DNA of 64,000 nucleotides from Streptomyces sp. AC1-42W (GTDB taxonomy: Bacteria > Actinomycetota > Actinomycetes > Streptomycetales > Streptomycetaceae): positions 2,418,001-2,482,000 of the forward strand of contig NZ_QKWY01000002.1 of the NCBI RefSeq assembly GCF_003248355.1. Direction: 5' to 3'. Below the pieces are notes generated by a model. That model was given only the letters and a program-made list of their open reading frames with translations, searched no databases and was not told the origin of the DNA. Numbering within the stretch: the stretch's first letter is position 1; each line of letters opens with the position of its first letter. Below are positions 52,035 to 64,000 of the stretch, piece by piece. A program made the position numbers and the translations under genes.

Positions 52035-52661
52035 TCACTCTTCCTCGCTGGCGATGGCGTTGAGCGCGGCGGCGGCGATGGCGCTGCCGCCGCGCCGGCC
52101 GCGCACGATCAGGTGGTCGAGCCCGGACGGGTGGGCCGCCAGGGCGTCCTTGGACTCCGCGGCGCCGACGAAGCCGACCGGCACACCGATGACGGCGGCG
52201 GGGCGCGGGGCACCCTCCTCGATCATTTCGAGCAGTCGGAACAGGGCCGTCGGGGCGTTGCCCACGGCGACGACCGCGCCGTCGAGCCGGTCCCGCCACA
52301 GCTCCAGGGCGGCCGCCGAACGGGTCGTGCCCAGCTCCTTCGCGAGGGCGGGCACGGCCGGGTCGGACAGGGTGCACACCACCTCGTTGTCCGCGGGCAG
52401 CCGCTTGCGGGTGACCCCGCTGGCGACCATGGCCACATCGCACAGGATGGGCGCGCCGGCCCGCAGCGCGGCGCGGGCCCGGGCGACCGCGCCGGGCGTG
52501 TAGCCGATGTCGCGTACGAGGTCGACCATGCCGCAGGCGTGGATCATCCGGACGGCGACCTGGCTCACGTCCGCGGGCAGGCCGGCGAGGTCCGCCTCCG
52601 CCCGGATGGTGGCGAAGGACTGGCGATAGATGGCCGGTCCGTCCTTCTCGTACTGATGCAC
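52035..52661 (-). CDS. cobH: Precorrin-8X methylmutase
   Basis: 208 residues from GTG 52661 (VHQYEKDGPAIYRQSFATIR), with GAAGAGAG upstream. Conserved VAVRMIHACGMVDLVRD contains the catalytic histidine; PILCDVAMVASGVTRKRL and GVPVGFVGAAESKDAL follow. It moves the C11 methyl to C12, forming hydrogenobyrinate. Lies between cobG and cobIJ in a minus-strand operon. Confidence 0.95.
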   Translation of the reverse strand: MHQYEKDGPAIYRQSFATIRAEADLAGLPADVSQVAVRMIHACGMVDLVRDIGYTPGAVARARAALRAGAPILCDVAMVASGVTRKRLPADNEVVCTLSDPAVPALAKELGTTRSAAALELWRDRLDGAVVAVGNAPTALFRLLEMIEEGAPRPAAVIGVPVGFVGAAESKDALAAHPSGLDHLIVRGRRGGSAIAAAALNAIASEEE

Positions 52662-52740
52662 AGTGGTGTCGCTCTCTTCAGCGGGCGGGTTACGGGCAGG
52701 GGGTGGGGCGTTGTACAGGGGGAAGAACTCGGGGCCTGGC

Positions 52741-54084
52741 TTACGGGCGGCGTGGGTCACGGGCCGCCGCCACGGCGGTGGCCGGCGCGGCCGGGTCGGC
52801 GGCGACGCGCACCGCTTCCTCGGGCCGGGCGCCGTCGCGTACGACGGACACCCGGTAGCCGTCCGGGCCGGCGACGACGTCCACCCAGTCCCCGCGCGGA
52901 TGGCCGCACCGCCGTTCGCACCCGGACCAGTACACGGGCAGCGCGTCCACGGGCGGCGCGTCGGGCAGCGCCGACGCGGCGTCACCCCGCACATCGGCCA
53001 GGGACTTGGCGCAGCCGGGGCGGCCGACGCAGGCGCCGGTCCCGGTCCACGGCGAGCGGTCGGCGGTGACCAGGCCGGCGGCGCCCAGCGCGTCGAGCGC
53101 CCCCGGCGCCCGCTCCCGCCGGACACCGGGCACGACGACTCCGCGCCAGGGGGTGAGCCGGATTTCACCGGTGCCGTGGTCCCGCGCGAGGTCCGTCAGC
53201 GCCCGCCACCGCACCGCGTCCGCCCGCCCCAGCGGCAGCCCGACCGACAGCGCGTCCGTCCCGCCGGGCCCCGCCACCACGCCGAGCGCCGGGGGAGCCC
53301 CGGCCGGTACCGGCGCGGTCGCACGGGTGACGGGCAGCCCGGCCGCAGCCAGCTCGCGCACCACCGCGTCGAGCAGTGGCCCGGCACCCCCGGGGAGCTC
53401 GGCGACCCGCCAAGCACCCGAACCGGAAGCGTCCGCCAGGGACAGGAACACCGTCGCCGCCAGCAACGCGGCGCGCGGCGCCTCGTCACCCGGAATCCGG
53501 GCCACCGACTCCAGCGCCCCGATCCGCAGCTCCGCCACCCCGTCGCCCCGCGCCCGCAGCGTCACGTCCGCGCCCAGCGCGTCCACATCGCCGCGCCCGT
53601 CGTCCAGGGCGAACAGGAACCGGCCGGACAGCCCGGCCGCCTCCTCGCTCGCGCACACCAGCGCGTCCAGCGCGACCAGCCAGGGCCGTACGTCCCGCGC
53701 CCCGCGACTGTCGAGCCCGGCCAGCGGGGAGGCCACGACGTTGCGGACCCGCTCATGCGACGCGGAGGGCAAAAGCCCCATTCCGCTCATCCGGGAGGCC
53801 AGTTCGGACCCGCATCCGGCGTCGAGCCCGCGCAGCTGCACATTGCCGCGCGAAGTGAGATGCAGCTCACCATCACCGAGCCGGCCGGCCAACTCCCGCA
53901 GCCCGTCCGCCTGCTCCCAGGTCAGCACACCACCGGGCACGCGGACGCGCGCCAACGCCCCGTCGTCCGCCCGGTGCAGCCGCAGCGCACCGGGGCAGGC
54001 GTCGCCGCGGACCCGGAAACGGGCGTCGTCGGGCTGGGCGAAATGGGGGGCTGGGGGAGGCATGGCGGCGAGCATACCGACCAT
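52741..54084 (-). CDS. cobG: Precorrin-3B synthase
   Basis: 447 residues from ATG 54084; ATGs at 54075 and 54063 are also possible starts. Sulfite/nitrite-reductase-like protein with GELHLTSRGNVQLRGL, and the cluster cysteines in GACVGRPGCAKSL and YWSGCERRCGHPRGDW. CobG uses O2 to contract the ring entry step, so this is the aerobic route. Starts the cobG-cobH-cobIJ operon; its promoter must lie in the short space shared with the riboswitch promoter. Confidence 0.92.
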   Translation of the reverse strand: MVGMLAAMPPPAPHFAQPDDARFRVRGDACPGALRLHRADDGALARVRVPGGVLTWEQADGLRELAGRLGDGELHLTSRGNVQLRGLDAGCGSELASRMSGMGLLPSASHERVRNVVASPLAGLDSRGARDVRPWLVALDALVCASEEAAGLSGRFLFALDDGRGDVDALGADVTLRARGDGVAELRIGALESVARIPGDEAPRAALLAATVFLSLADASGSGAWRVAELPGGAGPLLDAVVRELAAAGLPVTRATAPVPAGAPPALGVVAGPGGTDALSVGLPLGRADAVRWRALTDLARDHGTGEIRLTPWRGVVVPGVRRERAPGALDALGAAGLVTADRSPWTGTGACVGRPGCAKSLADVRGDAASALPDAPPVDALPVYWSGCERRCGHPRGDWVDVVAGPDGYRVSVVRDGARPEEAVRVAADPAAPATAVAAARDPRRP

Positions 54085-54124
54085 CTCATCCGATCCGATG
54101 ACCCCATCGTCGCCCCCGGACCCT

Positions 54125-54312
54125 TACTATGCCTAGCGACGGACCTCCGGGTCCGTCGTCGCCACAGACGGCGACAGGGGAGGAAGCCCGGTGCGAATCC
54201 GGCGCGGTCCCGCCACTGTGAGCTTGGTCCCACCAGGGCCGGGCGAGTCAGGAACTCCCTTCCCCGCATACCCGGCAGGTCCGGGCAGGGGAGCCTTCGA
54301 CACCGCCACGGG
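54125..54312 (+). ncRNA. Cobalamin riboswitch of cobN, with its -10 element
   Basis: A -10-like TACTAT (54125-54130) is followed by RNA with the classic B12-box features: GGAGGAAGCCCGGTGCGAAT near 54178, CCGCCACTGTGA near 54211-54222 and GAGTCAGGAACTCC near 54245. The leader runs about 205 nt to the cobN start and ends in GAGGAAGG, so adenosylcobalamin probably represses cobN translation or transcription. Confidence 0.93.
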
Positions 54313-54344
54313 GCGTGGACACCCCGAGGAAGGCCAGACGCCGC

Positions 54345-58034
<3,690 letters not shown>

Positions 58035-58051
58035 CACCCCGCCACCGGTCG

Positions 58052-58747
58052 TCAGCCGGCGGTGCCGGGCTTCACGCCCCATACGTAGACGACGTCGTCC
58101 AGCGCGAGCAGGTCCCACAGCTTCGCCGCGTCGTCCACGGTGAGGTTGACGCAGCCGGCCGAGCCGCCGCCGTCGTACAGGTCGCCGGGGTGGCCGTGGA
58201 GTGCCTGGCCGCCGTCGAAGAACTGGGAGTACGGCATCGGCGCGTTGTCGTAGATGGTGGAGACGTGGTCGCGGTCGCGCCAGTAGATGAGGTGCCGGCC
58301 GGGCCGGGTCTCCTGGGCGTCACGGCCGGTCCGGATGGGGACGGGACCGAAGACGACCTTCTTCCCCTTCTGCACCCACAGCAGTTGGCGGTCCATGTCC
58401 ACGCAGGTGACCCGCCCGCTCTCGACCGGGCAGTTGCCTGCGGCGTTCGGGTTCGGCGTGGCTTCGACGACGAGCATGGCGCGGTAGGTGCCGAGGTCGG
58501 CGCGGCCGTCCGGGTGCGGCCGGCCCTGTTCGGTCTGGAAGGCCCGGATGGCCCGGCAGTCCGCGTCGGACTGGCGGCCGTCGACGGGCAGCCCGAGGTG
58601 CTTCTCCAGCTGGCGCTGGTACGGGCCGGCCGGCGCGGTGCACGCGGTGTCGGGAAGGGGAGCGGCGGCCGCGGGGGCGGCGGTGCACAGCAGCGCCGCG
58701 GCAGCGGCGGCGGCCAGGGAAGCGACGAGGCGGTGGGAACGGGACAC
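58052..58747 (-). CDS. Secreted L,D-transpeptidase (YkuD) with peptidoglycan-binding domain
   Basis: 231 residues from GTG 58747. A signal peptide (basic start, alanine-rich core, AAPAAAA) is followed by a peptidoglycan-binding-like region (LEKHLGLPVDGRQSDADCRAI, RADLGTYRAM) and the YkuD domain with HGHPGDLYDGGGSAGCVNL, which contains the catalytic cysteine and histidine. It likely forms 3-3 cross-links or attaches proteins to the wall outside the membrane. Converges with cobN. Confidence 0.9.
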   Translation of the reverse strand: MSRSHRLVASLAAAAAAALLCTAAPAAAAPLPDTACTAPAGPYQRQLEKHLGLPVDGRQSDADCRAIRAFQTEQGRPHPDGRADLGTYRAMLVVEATPNPNAAGNCPVESGRVTCVDMDRQLLWVQKGKKVVFGPVPIRTGRDAQETRPGRHLIYWRDRDHVSTIYDNAPMPYSQFFDGGQALHGHPGDLYDGGGSAGCVNLTVDDAAKLWDLLALDDVVYVWGVKPGTAG

Positions 58748-58808
58748 GGGCCGGATCTCCTGCGTGATTCGGGTATCGACGTACGTGCTGTCAAGCCGTA
58801 GAGCGAGA

Positions 58809-58842
58809 CCGCCCGGCCGTCCACGAGTGGACGGCCGGGCGG
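58809..58842 (-). terminator. Terminator of the SpaA-repeat protein gene
   Basis: A 16-bp perfect stem, CCGCCCGGCCGTCCAC against its complement around GA, begins 10 bp after the stop codon. It is among the strongest hairpins in the window. Confidence 0.85.
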
Positions 58843-58851
58843 GTGACCGGG

Positions 58852-61800
58852 TCAGCCGCGTGCGGCGGCCTTGTGGTCGTTGTCCTCGCAGTCCTTGCCC
58901 TTGTCCTTTCCGCCCTTGCCCTTGCAGGGTTCACCGCGCTCGTTGGTCAGCTCGACGGTGACGCCCTCGGCGCTGTTCTCCTCGGTGACCTCGATCGGCC
59001 CGGAGACCGGGTCGTCCGACAGGACGTAGCCCTCCGGAACGGCGATCTCGCGGAGGTAGTACTCCCCGAGCGGCAGGTCGTCGAAGACGCACTGGCCGTC
59101 GTCGCCGGTGGAGCAGCCCGCGTCGGTGAGCGTGTCCGGGTTAGCGCCGCCGGTCTGGAGGCCGGGCACGTCGTTGGTCTCGCGCCACAGCTCGAAGACG
59201 GCCCCGGCGAGCGGCTCGCCGTTCTTGGCGTCCGTCTTGTCCAGGGTGATCGAGCCGTTCACCGGCGGCACGGGCTCCTGGGTGTTGGCGGCCGTGACCT
59301 GGACGCCTTCGGCGGCGTTGTCCTCGGTCAGCGTGAGCGGCCCGAAGACGTTCGGGTCGGGCAGCTCGTAGCCGTCCGGGGCAGCGGTCTCGCGCCAGTA
59401 GTAGGTGCCCGGAACCGTGGTGTCCGAGCAGATGCCGCCGGCGGGGGTGGTGCAGTCGCTGACGTGGGTGTCGGGGTTGATGCCGATCGTCTGGAGGCCG
59501 GGCGTGTTGTTGCTCTCGCGCCACAGCTCGAAGACGGCCCCGGCGAGCGGGACGCCGGTCTCGGCGTCGGTCTTGAAGACCCGCACCTCACCGGTCACCG
59601 GCGGGACGACCGTCTGGTCGTTCAGGGCCTCGGTCTGGACGCCCTGCGCGGCGTTGTCCTCGGTGAGGACGAGCGGGCCGAAGACGTTGGGGTCGGGCAG
59701 GTCGTAGCCGTCCGGGGCGGCGGTCTCGCGCCAGTAGTAGGTGCCCACGGTGGTGTTCTCGGAGCAGATCCCGGTGTCGGGGGTGGTGCAGTCCGTGACG
59801 TGGGTGTCGGGGTTCGCCCCGTCCACCTGGAGCCCGGCCTCGTCGTTGGTCTCGCGCCACAGTTCGAACTCGGCGCCGGCCAGCGGGTCACCCGTCTCGG
59901 AGTCCGCCTTCAGCACACTGACGTCGCCCGTGACGGGCGGCACCACGGTCGGCTCGTTGGTGGCCGTGACCTGGACGCCCTCGGTGGCGTTCGCCTCGGT
60001 GAGGGTGAGCGGCCCGAAGACGTTCGGGTCGGGCAGGTCGTAGCCGTCGGGGGCGGCCGTCTCGCGCCAGTAGTACGTACCGAGAATGGTGTTGTCGGAG
60101 CAGACGCCGTCGGCGGGGGTGGTGCAGTCGCTGACGTGGGTGTCGGGGTCGGTACCGGTGGTCTGGAGGCCGTCGACGCCGTTGGTCTCGCGCCACAGTT
60201 CGAAGTCGGCCCCGGCCAGCGGGTTGCCGGTGTCGGCGTCGGTCTTGAGGACGCTGACGTCACCGGTCACGACGGGCACGTCGGTGGGGTCGTTCAGGGC
60301 CTCGACCTGGACGCCGTCCGTGGCGTTGTCGTCGGTGAGGACGAGCGGGCCGAAGACGTTGGGGTCGGGCAGGTCGTAGCCGTCCGGGGCGGCGGTCTCG
60401 CGCCAGTAGTAGGTGCCCACGGTGGTGTTCTCGGAGCAGATCCCGTTGATGGGGGTGGTGCAGTCCGTGACGTGGGTGTCCGGGGTTGCCCCGTCGACCT
60501 GGAGGCCGTCGACGCCGTTGGTCTCGCGCCACAGATCGAACTCGGCGCCGGCCAGCGGCTCGCTGGTCTCGGCGTCCGTCTTCAGCACGCTGACGTCGCC
60601 CGTGACGGGCTGTACGACGGTCGGGGTGTTGGCGGCCTCGGCCCGGACGCCCTCGGAGGCGTTGTCCTCGGTGAGGGTGAGCGGCCCGAAGACGTTGGGG
60701 TCGGGCAGGTCGTAGCCGTCCGGGGCGGCCGTCTCGCGCCAGTAGTACGTACCGAGGACGGTGTTGTCGGAGCAGACACCGTCGTCGGGGGTGGTGCAGT
60801 CGCTGACGAGGGTGTCGGGTGTGGCGCCGGTGGTCTGGAGTCCGGCCTCGTCGTTGGTTTCGCGCCACAGTTCGAAGTCCGCGCCGGCCAGCGGGTTGCC
60901 GGTGTCGGCGTCGGTCTTGACCACGCTGACGTCACCGGTGACGGGTGGCACCACGGTCGGCGTGTTGAGCGCCTCGACCCGGACGCCGTCCGTGGCGTTC
61001 TCGTCGGTGAGGACGAGCGGGCCGAAGACGTTGGGGTCGGGGAGGTCGTAGCCGTCCGGGGCCGCGGTCTCGCGCCAGTAGTACTCGCCCAGAGTCGTCG
61101 TCTCGGTGCAGATGCCGTCGTCGGGGGTGGTGCAGTCGGTGACGAGGGTGTCGGGTGTGGTGCCGGTGGTCTGGAGGCCGCCGACGCCGTTGGTCTCGCG
61201 CCACAGCTCGAACTCCGCCCCGGCCAGCGGGGCGCCCGAGTCCGCGTCCGTCTTGAGGACGCTGACCGCACCGGTCACCGGCTGCGAACCGCACTCCGGG
61301 AGGTCGCCGTTGAACGGGTAGGCGTGGAACTCGATACCGGAGGTCTCGCTGGTGTGGGTGAGCGAGCCCGTGGTGAAGAACCTGCCGTTCATACCGGACA
61401 GGCTCACGGTGCTCATGGACGCCTGATTGCCCACCAGGACGCTGCCCTGGAACTGCCCGGACCCGATGAACTGCGCCGTGCTCGCGTCGGGCAGGTTCCA
61501 CAGCAGCCGGTCGCGGTACTGCCCCAGCGTGGCCTCGCCGCTGGTGGTGTTGATGACCCGGTTCTCGCCGATCACGTTGACCAGGATCGTCGCGCCGGCG
61601 GGGATGCCCTCGAACGCGATGTCCTGGCCGCCGTTGAGGTTGTTCGGGTTGACCATGTCGAAGTCGACGTTGAACACCTGGAGCAGCGAGGTGTTGTCAC
61701 CGGTGAAGATCGTCCGGAAGTTTTCGTTGACCGCGGTCCCGGTCGGCTCCCGGAGCTGGTTGCCGTCCGGCCGTGCGTAGCACTGGCTGGCCGCGGTCAG

Positions 61801-62379
61801 CTCGTCGCGCAGCCCGGTGTACGGGCCTGCCGCGTTGTCGTCCTGGATGGTCGTCCCGGTCACGGTGCCGGTCTGCGTGCCCGCGTGGCGCACGATGCCC
61901 TGTTCCTCGACGATGCCGCCCGTCGTGTCCAGGGTCTGGCCGGGCGCGATGGTGACGTCGCCGCCGGTCGTCAGGAAGTCGGACCCGTCCGGCGGCGGGA
62001 CGCGCGAGCCGACACCGACGATCCCGAGGTTGTACAACCCGCTCGCGTCGGTGTTCTTGTTCTGGTCGAAGTCGTCGAGCACGACGACCCGGCCCTCGGC
62101 CTCCGCCGCACGGCCCCGGACGAGGAAGTCGTCGCCCACGAAGATGTTGATCGCGTCGTCCCGGCCGGCGAACGGCCCGTTGCCGACCTCGGGGAACGGG
62201 TCGGGGCAGCTGCCCGGTACACACGGTCCGAGCCCGCCGGGGAGGGTCGCGGCGGCGGCCGGGGTGGCACCGACACCGAAGGTGAAGACGGGGATCACGG
62301 TCGCCAGGACGGCGCAGGCCGCGCCTGTGCTGCGAGCACGTGACCGCAGCGCCGATAGACGCTTGGGCATGGGTTTCAT
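58852..62379 (-). CDS. Secreted choice-of-anchor A protein with seven SpaA/Cna-B repeats
   Basis: 1175 residues from ATG 62379 (MKPMPKRL), with AGGA upstream. A signal peptide ends near GVGATPAAAA. Residues about 40-375 are a choice-of-anchor A-type beta domain (AINIFVGDDFLV, VVVLDDFDQNKNTDASGLYNLG, GIPAGATILVNVIGENRVI). Then come seven 112-residue prealbumin-like repeats, each with KTDA.TG.PLAGA.FELWRET, a Cys pair (TDCTTP..G.C) and YYWRETAAPDGYDLPDPNVFGPL. The C-terminus is short and charged, with no LPXTG and no membrane helix, so it is secreted or held by another route. Possibly a surface adhesin or stalk. Confidence 0.88.
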   Translation of the reverse strand: MKPMPKRLSALRSRARSTGAACAVLATVIPVFTFGVGATPAAAATLPGGLGPCVPGSCPDPFPEVGNGPFAGRDDAINIFVGDDFLVRGRAAEAEGRVVVLDDFDQNKNTDASGLYNLGIVGVGSRVPPPDGSDFLTTGGDVTIAPGQTLDTTGGIVEEQGIVRHAGTQTGTVTGTTIQDDNAAGPYTGLRDELTAASQCYARPDGNQLREPTGTAVNENFRTIFTGDNTSLLQVFNVDFDMVNPNNLNGGQDIAFEGIPAGATILVNVIGENRVINTTSGEATLGQYRDRLLWNLPDASTAQFIGSGQFQGSVLVGNQASMSTVSLSGMNGRFFTTGSLTHTSETSGIEFHAYPFNGDLPECGSQPVTGAVSVLKTDADSGAPLAGAEFELWRETNGVGGLQTTGTTPDTLVTDCTTPDDGICTETTTLGEYYWRETAAPDGYDLPDPNVFGPLVLTDENATDGVRVEALNTPTVVPPVTGDVSVVKTDADTGNPLAGADFELWRETNDEAGLQTTGATPDTLVSDCTTPDDGVCSDNTVLGTYYWRETAAPDGYDLPDPNVFGPLTLTEDNASEGVRAEAANTPTVVQPVTGDVSVLKTDAETSEPLAGAEFDLWRETNGVDGLQVDGATPDTHVTDCTTPINGICSENTTVGTYYWRETAAPDGYDLPDPNVFGPLVLTDDNATDGVQVEALNDPTDVPVVTGDVSVLKTDADTGNPLAGADFELWRETNGVDGLQTTGTDPDTHVSDCTTPADGVCSDNTILGTYYWRETAAPDGYDLPDPNVFGPLTLTEANATEGVQVTATNEPTVVPPVTGDVSVLKADSETGDPLAGAEFELWRETNDEAGLQVDGANPDTHVTDCTTPDTGICSENTTVGTYYWRETAAPDGYDLPDPNVFGPLVLTEDNAAQGVQTEALNDQTVVPPVTGEVRVFKTDAETGVPLAGAVFELWRESNNTPGLQTIGINPDTHVSDCTTPAGGICSDTTVPGTYYWRETAAPDGYELPDPNVFGPLTLTEDNAAEGVQVTAANTQEPVPPVNGSITLDKTDAKNGEPLAGAVFELWRETNDVPGLQTGGANPDTLTDAGCSTGDDGQCVFDDLPLGEYYLREIAVPEGYVLSDDPVSGPIEVTEENSAEGVTVELTNERGEPCKGKGGKDKGKDCEDNDHKAAARG
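58930..61285 (-). repeat. Seven 336-bp coding repeats
   Basis: Units of about 336 bp, very similar in DNA as well as protein: for example GTGGTGTTCTCGGAGCAGATCCC recurs near 59748 and 60420. The last (C-terminal) unit is the most diverged. Near-identity suggests recent duplication or gene conversion. Confidence 0.85.
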
Positions 62380-62496
62380 GGCGGCATCCTGGGGGCCGCC
62401 CACCTCCGCTCCGCGCGCGCGACACGACAGGTTGCGCCTTCCAGCGGGACAGGGCCACCCGGACGGACGCTCCGGAGGCGGGACTGCCCCCGGGTT

Positions 62497-63906
62497 CTAC
62501 GAGCGTTCCACCTCGCCCCTCGGCAGGAGCAGTGCGGGAAGAGCGGTACAGGCGGTGAGGACCACGAGCCACCAGAAGCTCGCGGTGAACAGGTCCGCTC
62601 CAGCTGCCCGGTGGCTGGTGGTCCCGGTGGCGAGGACGGTGGCGACGACCACCGAGCCGAGTGCTCCGCCGAGCTGGGTGGCGATGCGACCGGACGTGCT
62701 GGCGTGGGCGATGCCCGTGTGTTCGATGCGGTGGTAGCAGGCCCCCATCGTCAGGATGGTGACCGCACCGACACCGGCCCCCCGCACGACGAGCCCGATT
62801 CCCAGGAGCCAGCCGCGGTCCGTGTCCGCCCCGACCGCGAACGGAAGGGTGCCCGCGGCAGCCAGGGCGAGCGCGGCCAGGACAGTGACGCGGGTACCGA
62901 TGCGCGCGGTCAGCCGGTTGGCCACCGAGCGGGCCGCGAAGGCCCCGATGCCCTGGAGCGCCAGAACCAGGCCCGCCTGGAGAGGCGAGTAGTCCCAGGC
63001 ACGCTGGTAGTACAGCGGCAGGAGCAGAAGCGCTCCGTAGAAGACAAGGCTGGTCAGGAGCAGCGAGAGCCAGGCGCCGAGGAAGTGGGTTCGGGCGAAG
63101 ACCCGCACGTCGACCAATGGTGTGGACGCGCGCGGTGCCCACACTACGAAGCCGGCGATCAGGACCGCCCCGGCACCGATCGCCGCGGGTGTCGTCCACC
63201 CGTGATCGTTTCCGCCGCCGATGCGGGACAGGCCGAAGACGGCCAGGGCCAGGCCGGGGGAGAGCAGGAGCAGGCCGGTCACATCGAGTTTCCGGTCCGG
63301 ATCGGCGGGGGAGACGGGTAGCCGGCGGGCGGCGAGGACGATGCCGGCCAGGCAGATCGGCACGTTGACGAAGAAGATCCATCGCCATCCGGCCGAATCC
63401 AGTAGCAGCCCGCCCAGGATGGGGCCGAGGATCGGGGCCAGGACGGCCGGTACCCCGACCGCACCCATGGCACGGGTGGCTTGCTGTTTTCCGGCGCTCT
63501 GCACCAGAAGGGTCTGCAGAATCGGCATGGACAGTCCGCCGCCGATGCCCTGCACGATCCTGAAAACGATCAGGCTGTCGATGTTCCAGGCCAGGCCGCA
63601 GGCCATGGAGCCGATCAGGAACAGGGACAGGGCGGTCATCCAGACGCGCTTGCCCCCGTAGCGGTGGGTGGCCCAGCCGCTGACGGGAATCGTGACGGCC
63701 GAGGCCAGGACATAGCCGGTTGCCACCCACTGCACGACGGACACCCTGGCGTCGAACACCTGCGACAGGTCGTCGAGCGCTACGTTGACGATGGTGGTGT
63801 CCAGCAGCGGCAGAACCGCCCCGAACAGCAGCACCACCACCATGCTCCGGGTCCGTGCGTCCAGCCGGTTCGGCAATGCGGTGGGGGGGTTGCTCACGTC
63901 AGTCAC
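62497..63906 (-). CDS. DHA2-type MFS drug exporter
   Basis: 469 residues from GTG 63906; GTGs at 63918 and 63897 are alternatives. About 14 helices. LLDTTIVNVALDDLSQVF, GYVLASAVTIPVSGWATHRYGGKRVWM and the motif C-like GVPAVLAPILGPILGGLLLD are typical of the EmrB/QacA family of proton-driven drug exporters. It overlaps the end of the upstream minus-strand gene, suggesting that they form an operon and that this pump exports a product or substrate of that enzyme. Confidence 0.87.
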   Translation of the reverse strand: MTDVSNPPTALPNRLDARTRSMVVVLLFGAVLPLLDTTIVNVALDDLSQVFDARVSVVQWVATGYVLASAVTIPVSGWATHRYGGKRVWMTALSLFLIGSMACGLAWNIDSLIVFRIVQGIGGGLSMPILQTLLVQSAGKQQATRAMGAVGVPAVLAPILGPILGGLLLDSAGWRWIFFVNVPICLAGIVLAARRLPVSPADPDRKLDVTGLLLLSPGLALAVFGLSRIGGGNDHGWTTPAAIGAGAVLIAGFVVWAPRASTPLVDVRVFARTHFLGAWLSLLLTSLVFYGALLLLPLYYQRAWDYSPLQAGLVLALQGIGAFAARSVANRLTARIGTRVTVLAALALAAAGTLPFAVGADTDRGWLLGIGLVVRGAGVGAVTILTMGACYHRIEHTGIAHASTSGRIATQLGGALGSVVVATVLATGTTSHRAAGADLFTASFWWLVVLTACTALPALLLPRGEVERS

Positions 63907-64000
63907 GGCCGGGAGCACCCCCGTTCACCGGAGTGAAGTCGAGGTCCAGCGAGATGGGCCCGCGCGTGTACAGGCCGCTCTCCCGGTACTCGTAGCCGGC
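63899..64000 (-). CDS. C-terminal end of an unidentified gene
   Basis: The last 33 residues (AGYEYRESGLYTRGPISLDLDF, then a short P/G-rich tail) and a TGA at 63901-63899 are inside the window. The pattern loosely recalls cytochrome P450 C-termini, but the fragment is too short to assign. It is translationally coupled to the MFS exporter. Confidence 0.55.
   Translation of the reverse strand, partial: AGYEYRESGLYTRGPISLDLDFTPVNGGAPGRD

Noticed and set aside
58930..61285. CRISPR array, because of regular repeats
   Set aside because: The period is 336 bp and the repeats encode protein domains without spacers of CRISPR size; no cas genes nearby.
58843..62343. A 1166-codon plus-strand frame opposite the SpaA-repeat gene
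   Set aside because: Its repeats mirror the coding repeats of the real gene, which has a signal peptide, start and terminator.

Overview
The window is high-GC DNA with many GTG starts, tightly overlapping stop/start junctions, a conservon, an Mrp antiporter operon and a complete aerobic cobalamin gene set. All of this points to a Streptomyces (or very close actinomycete) chromosome. Gene calls and family assignments come from reading the translated sequence only; no database was consulted.

Layout. (1) 1-322: end piece of an anti-sigma-type ATPase. (2) 505-7909: an aryl-CoA catabolic cluster. It holds an enoyl-CoA hydratase, a two-domain flavin monooxygenase/old-yellow-enzyme protein of the 2-aminobenzoyl-CoA (or salicylyl-CoA) type, a PaaX-type regulator, a benzoate-type CoA ligase, an acyl-CoA dehydrogenase and a RidA protein. 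The same dyad with the same spacing to a -10 element stands before both catabolic transcription units. (3) 7933-13400: conservon cvnABCD plus a trailing FAD monooxygenase. (4) 13700-20396: mrpA-G. mrpA carries a 56-bp perfect inverted repeat inside its reading frame and a 21-bp tandem repeat in a linker. (5) 20533-27414: a nitrate reductase fused to a CysJ-like flavoprotein, then a fused molybdate permease/ATPase and ModA, which would supply molybdenum to it.

(6) 27667-46441 is the most unusual part. On the minus strand a six-gene, translationally coupled phosphonate operon (pepM, ppd, AEP transaminase, B12-radical SAM, FAD protein, cytidylyltransferase) is followed by a second operon. That operon begins with a well-expressed 22-codon peptide gene not called in standard ORF lists, then a hairpin, a P-loop kinase, an MFS exporter, an asparagine-synthetase/PqqD fusion, a CPBP protease, a nucleotidyltransferase and a PqqD protein. 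On the plus strand a PdxH-like, a sulfatase/phosphonate-monoester-hydrolase-like and a FomA-like kinase gene complete the locus. The peptide resembles a lasso-peptide leader without a lasso core. The suggestion, which is inference, is a phosphonate natural product whose peptide portion is ribosomally encoded, or which uses a ribosomal peptide as scaffold.

(7) 46543-58034: cobalamin genes cobL, cobM, cbiD, cobK, cobIJ, cobH, cobG and riboswitch-controlled cobN. cobN contains an in-frame dispersed-repeat-like insertion. (8) 58052-64000: an L,D-transpeptidase, a secreted choice-of-anchor/SpaA repeat protein with seven nearly identical 112-residue repeats, an MFS drug-type exporter and the C-terminal end of one more gene.
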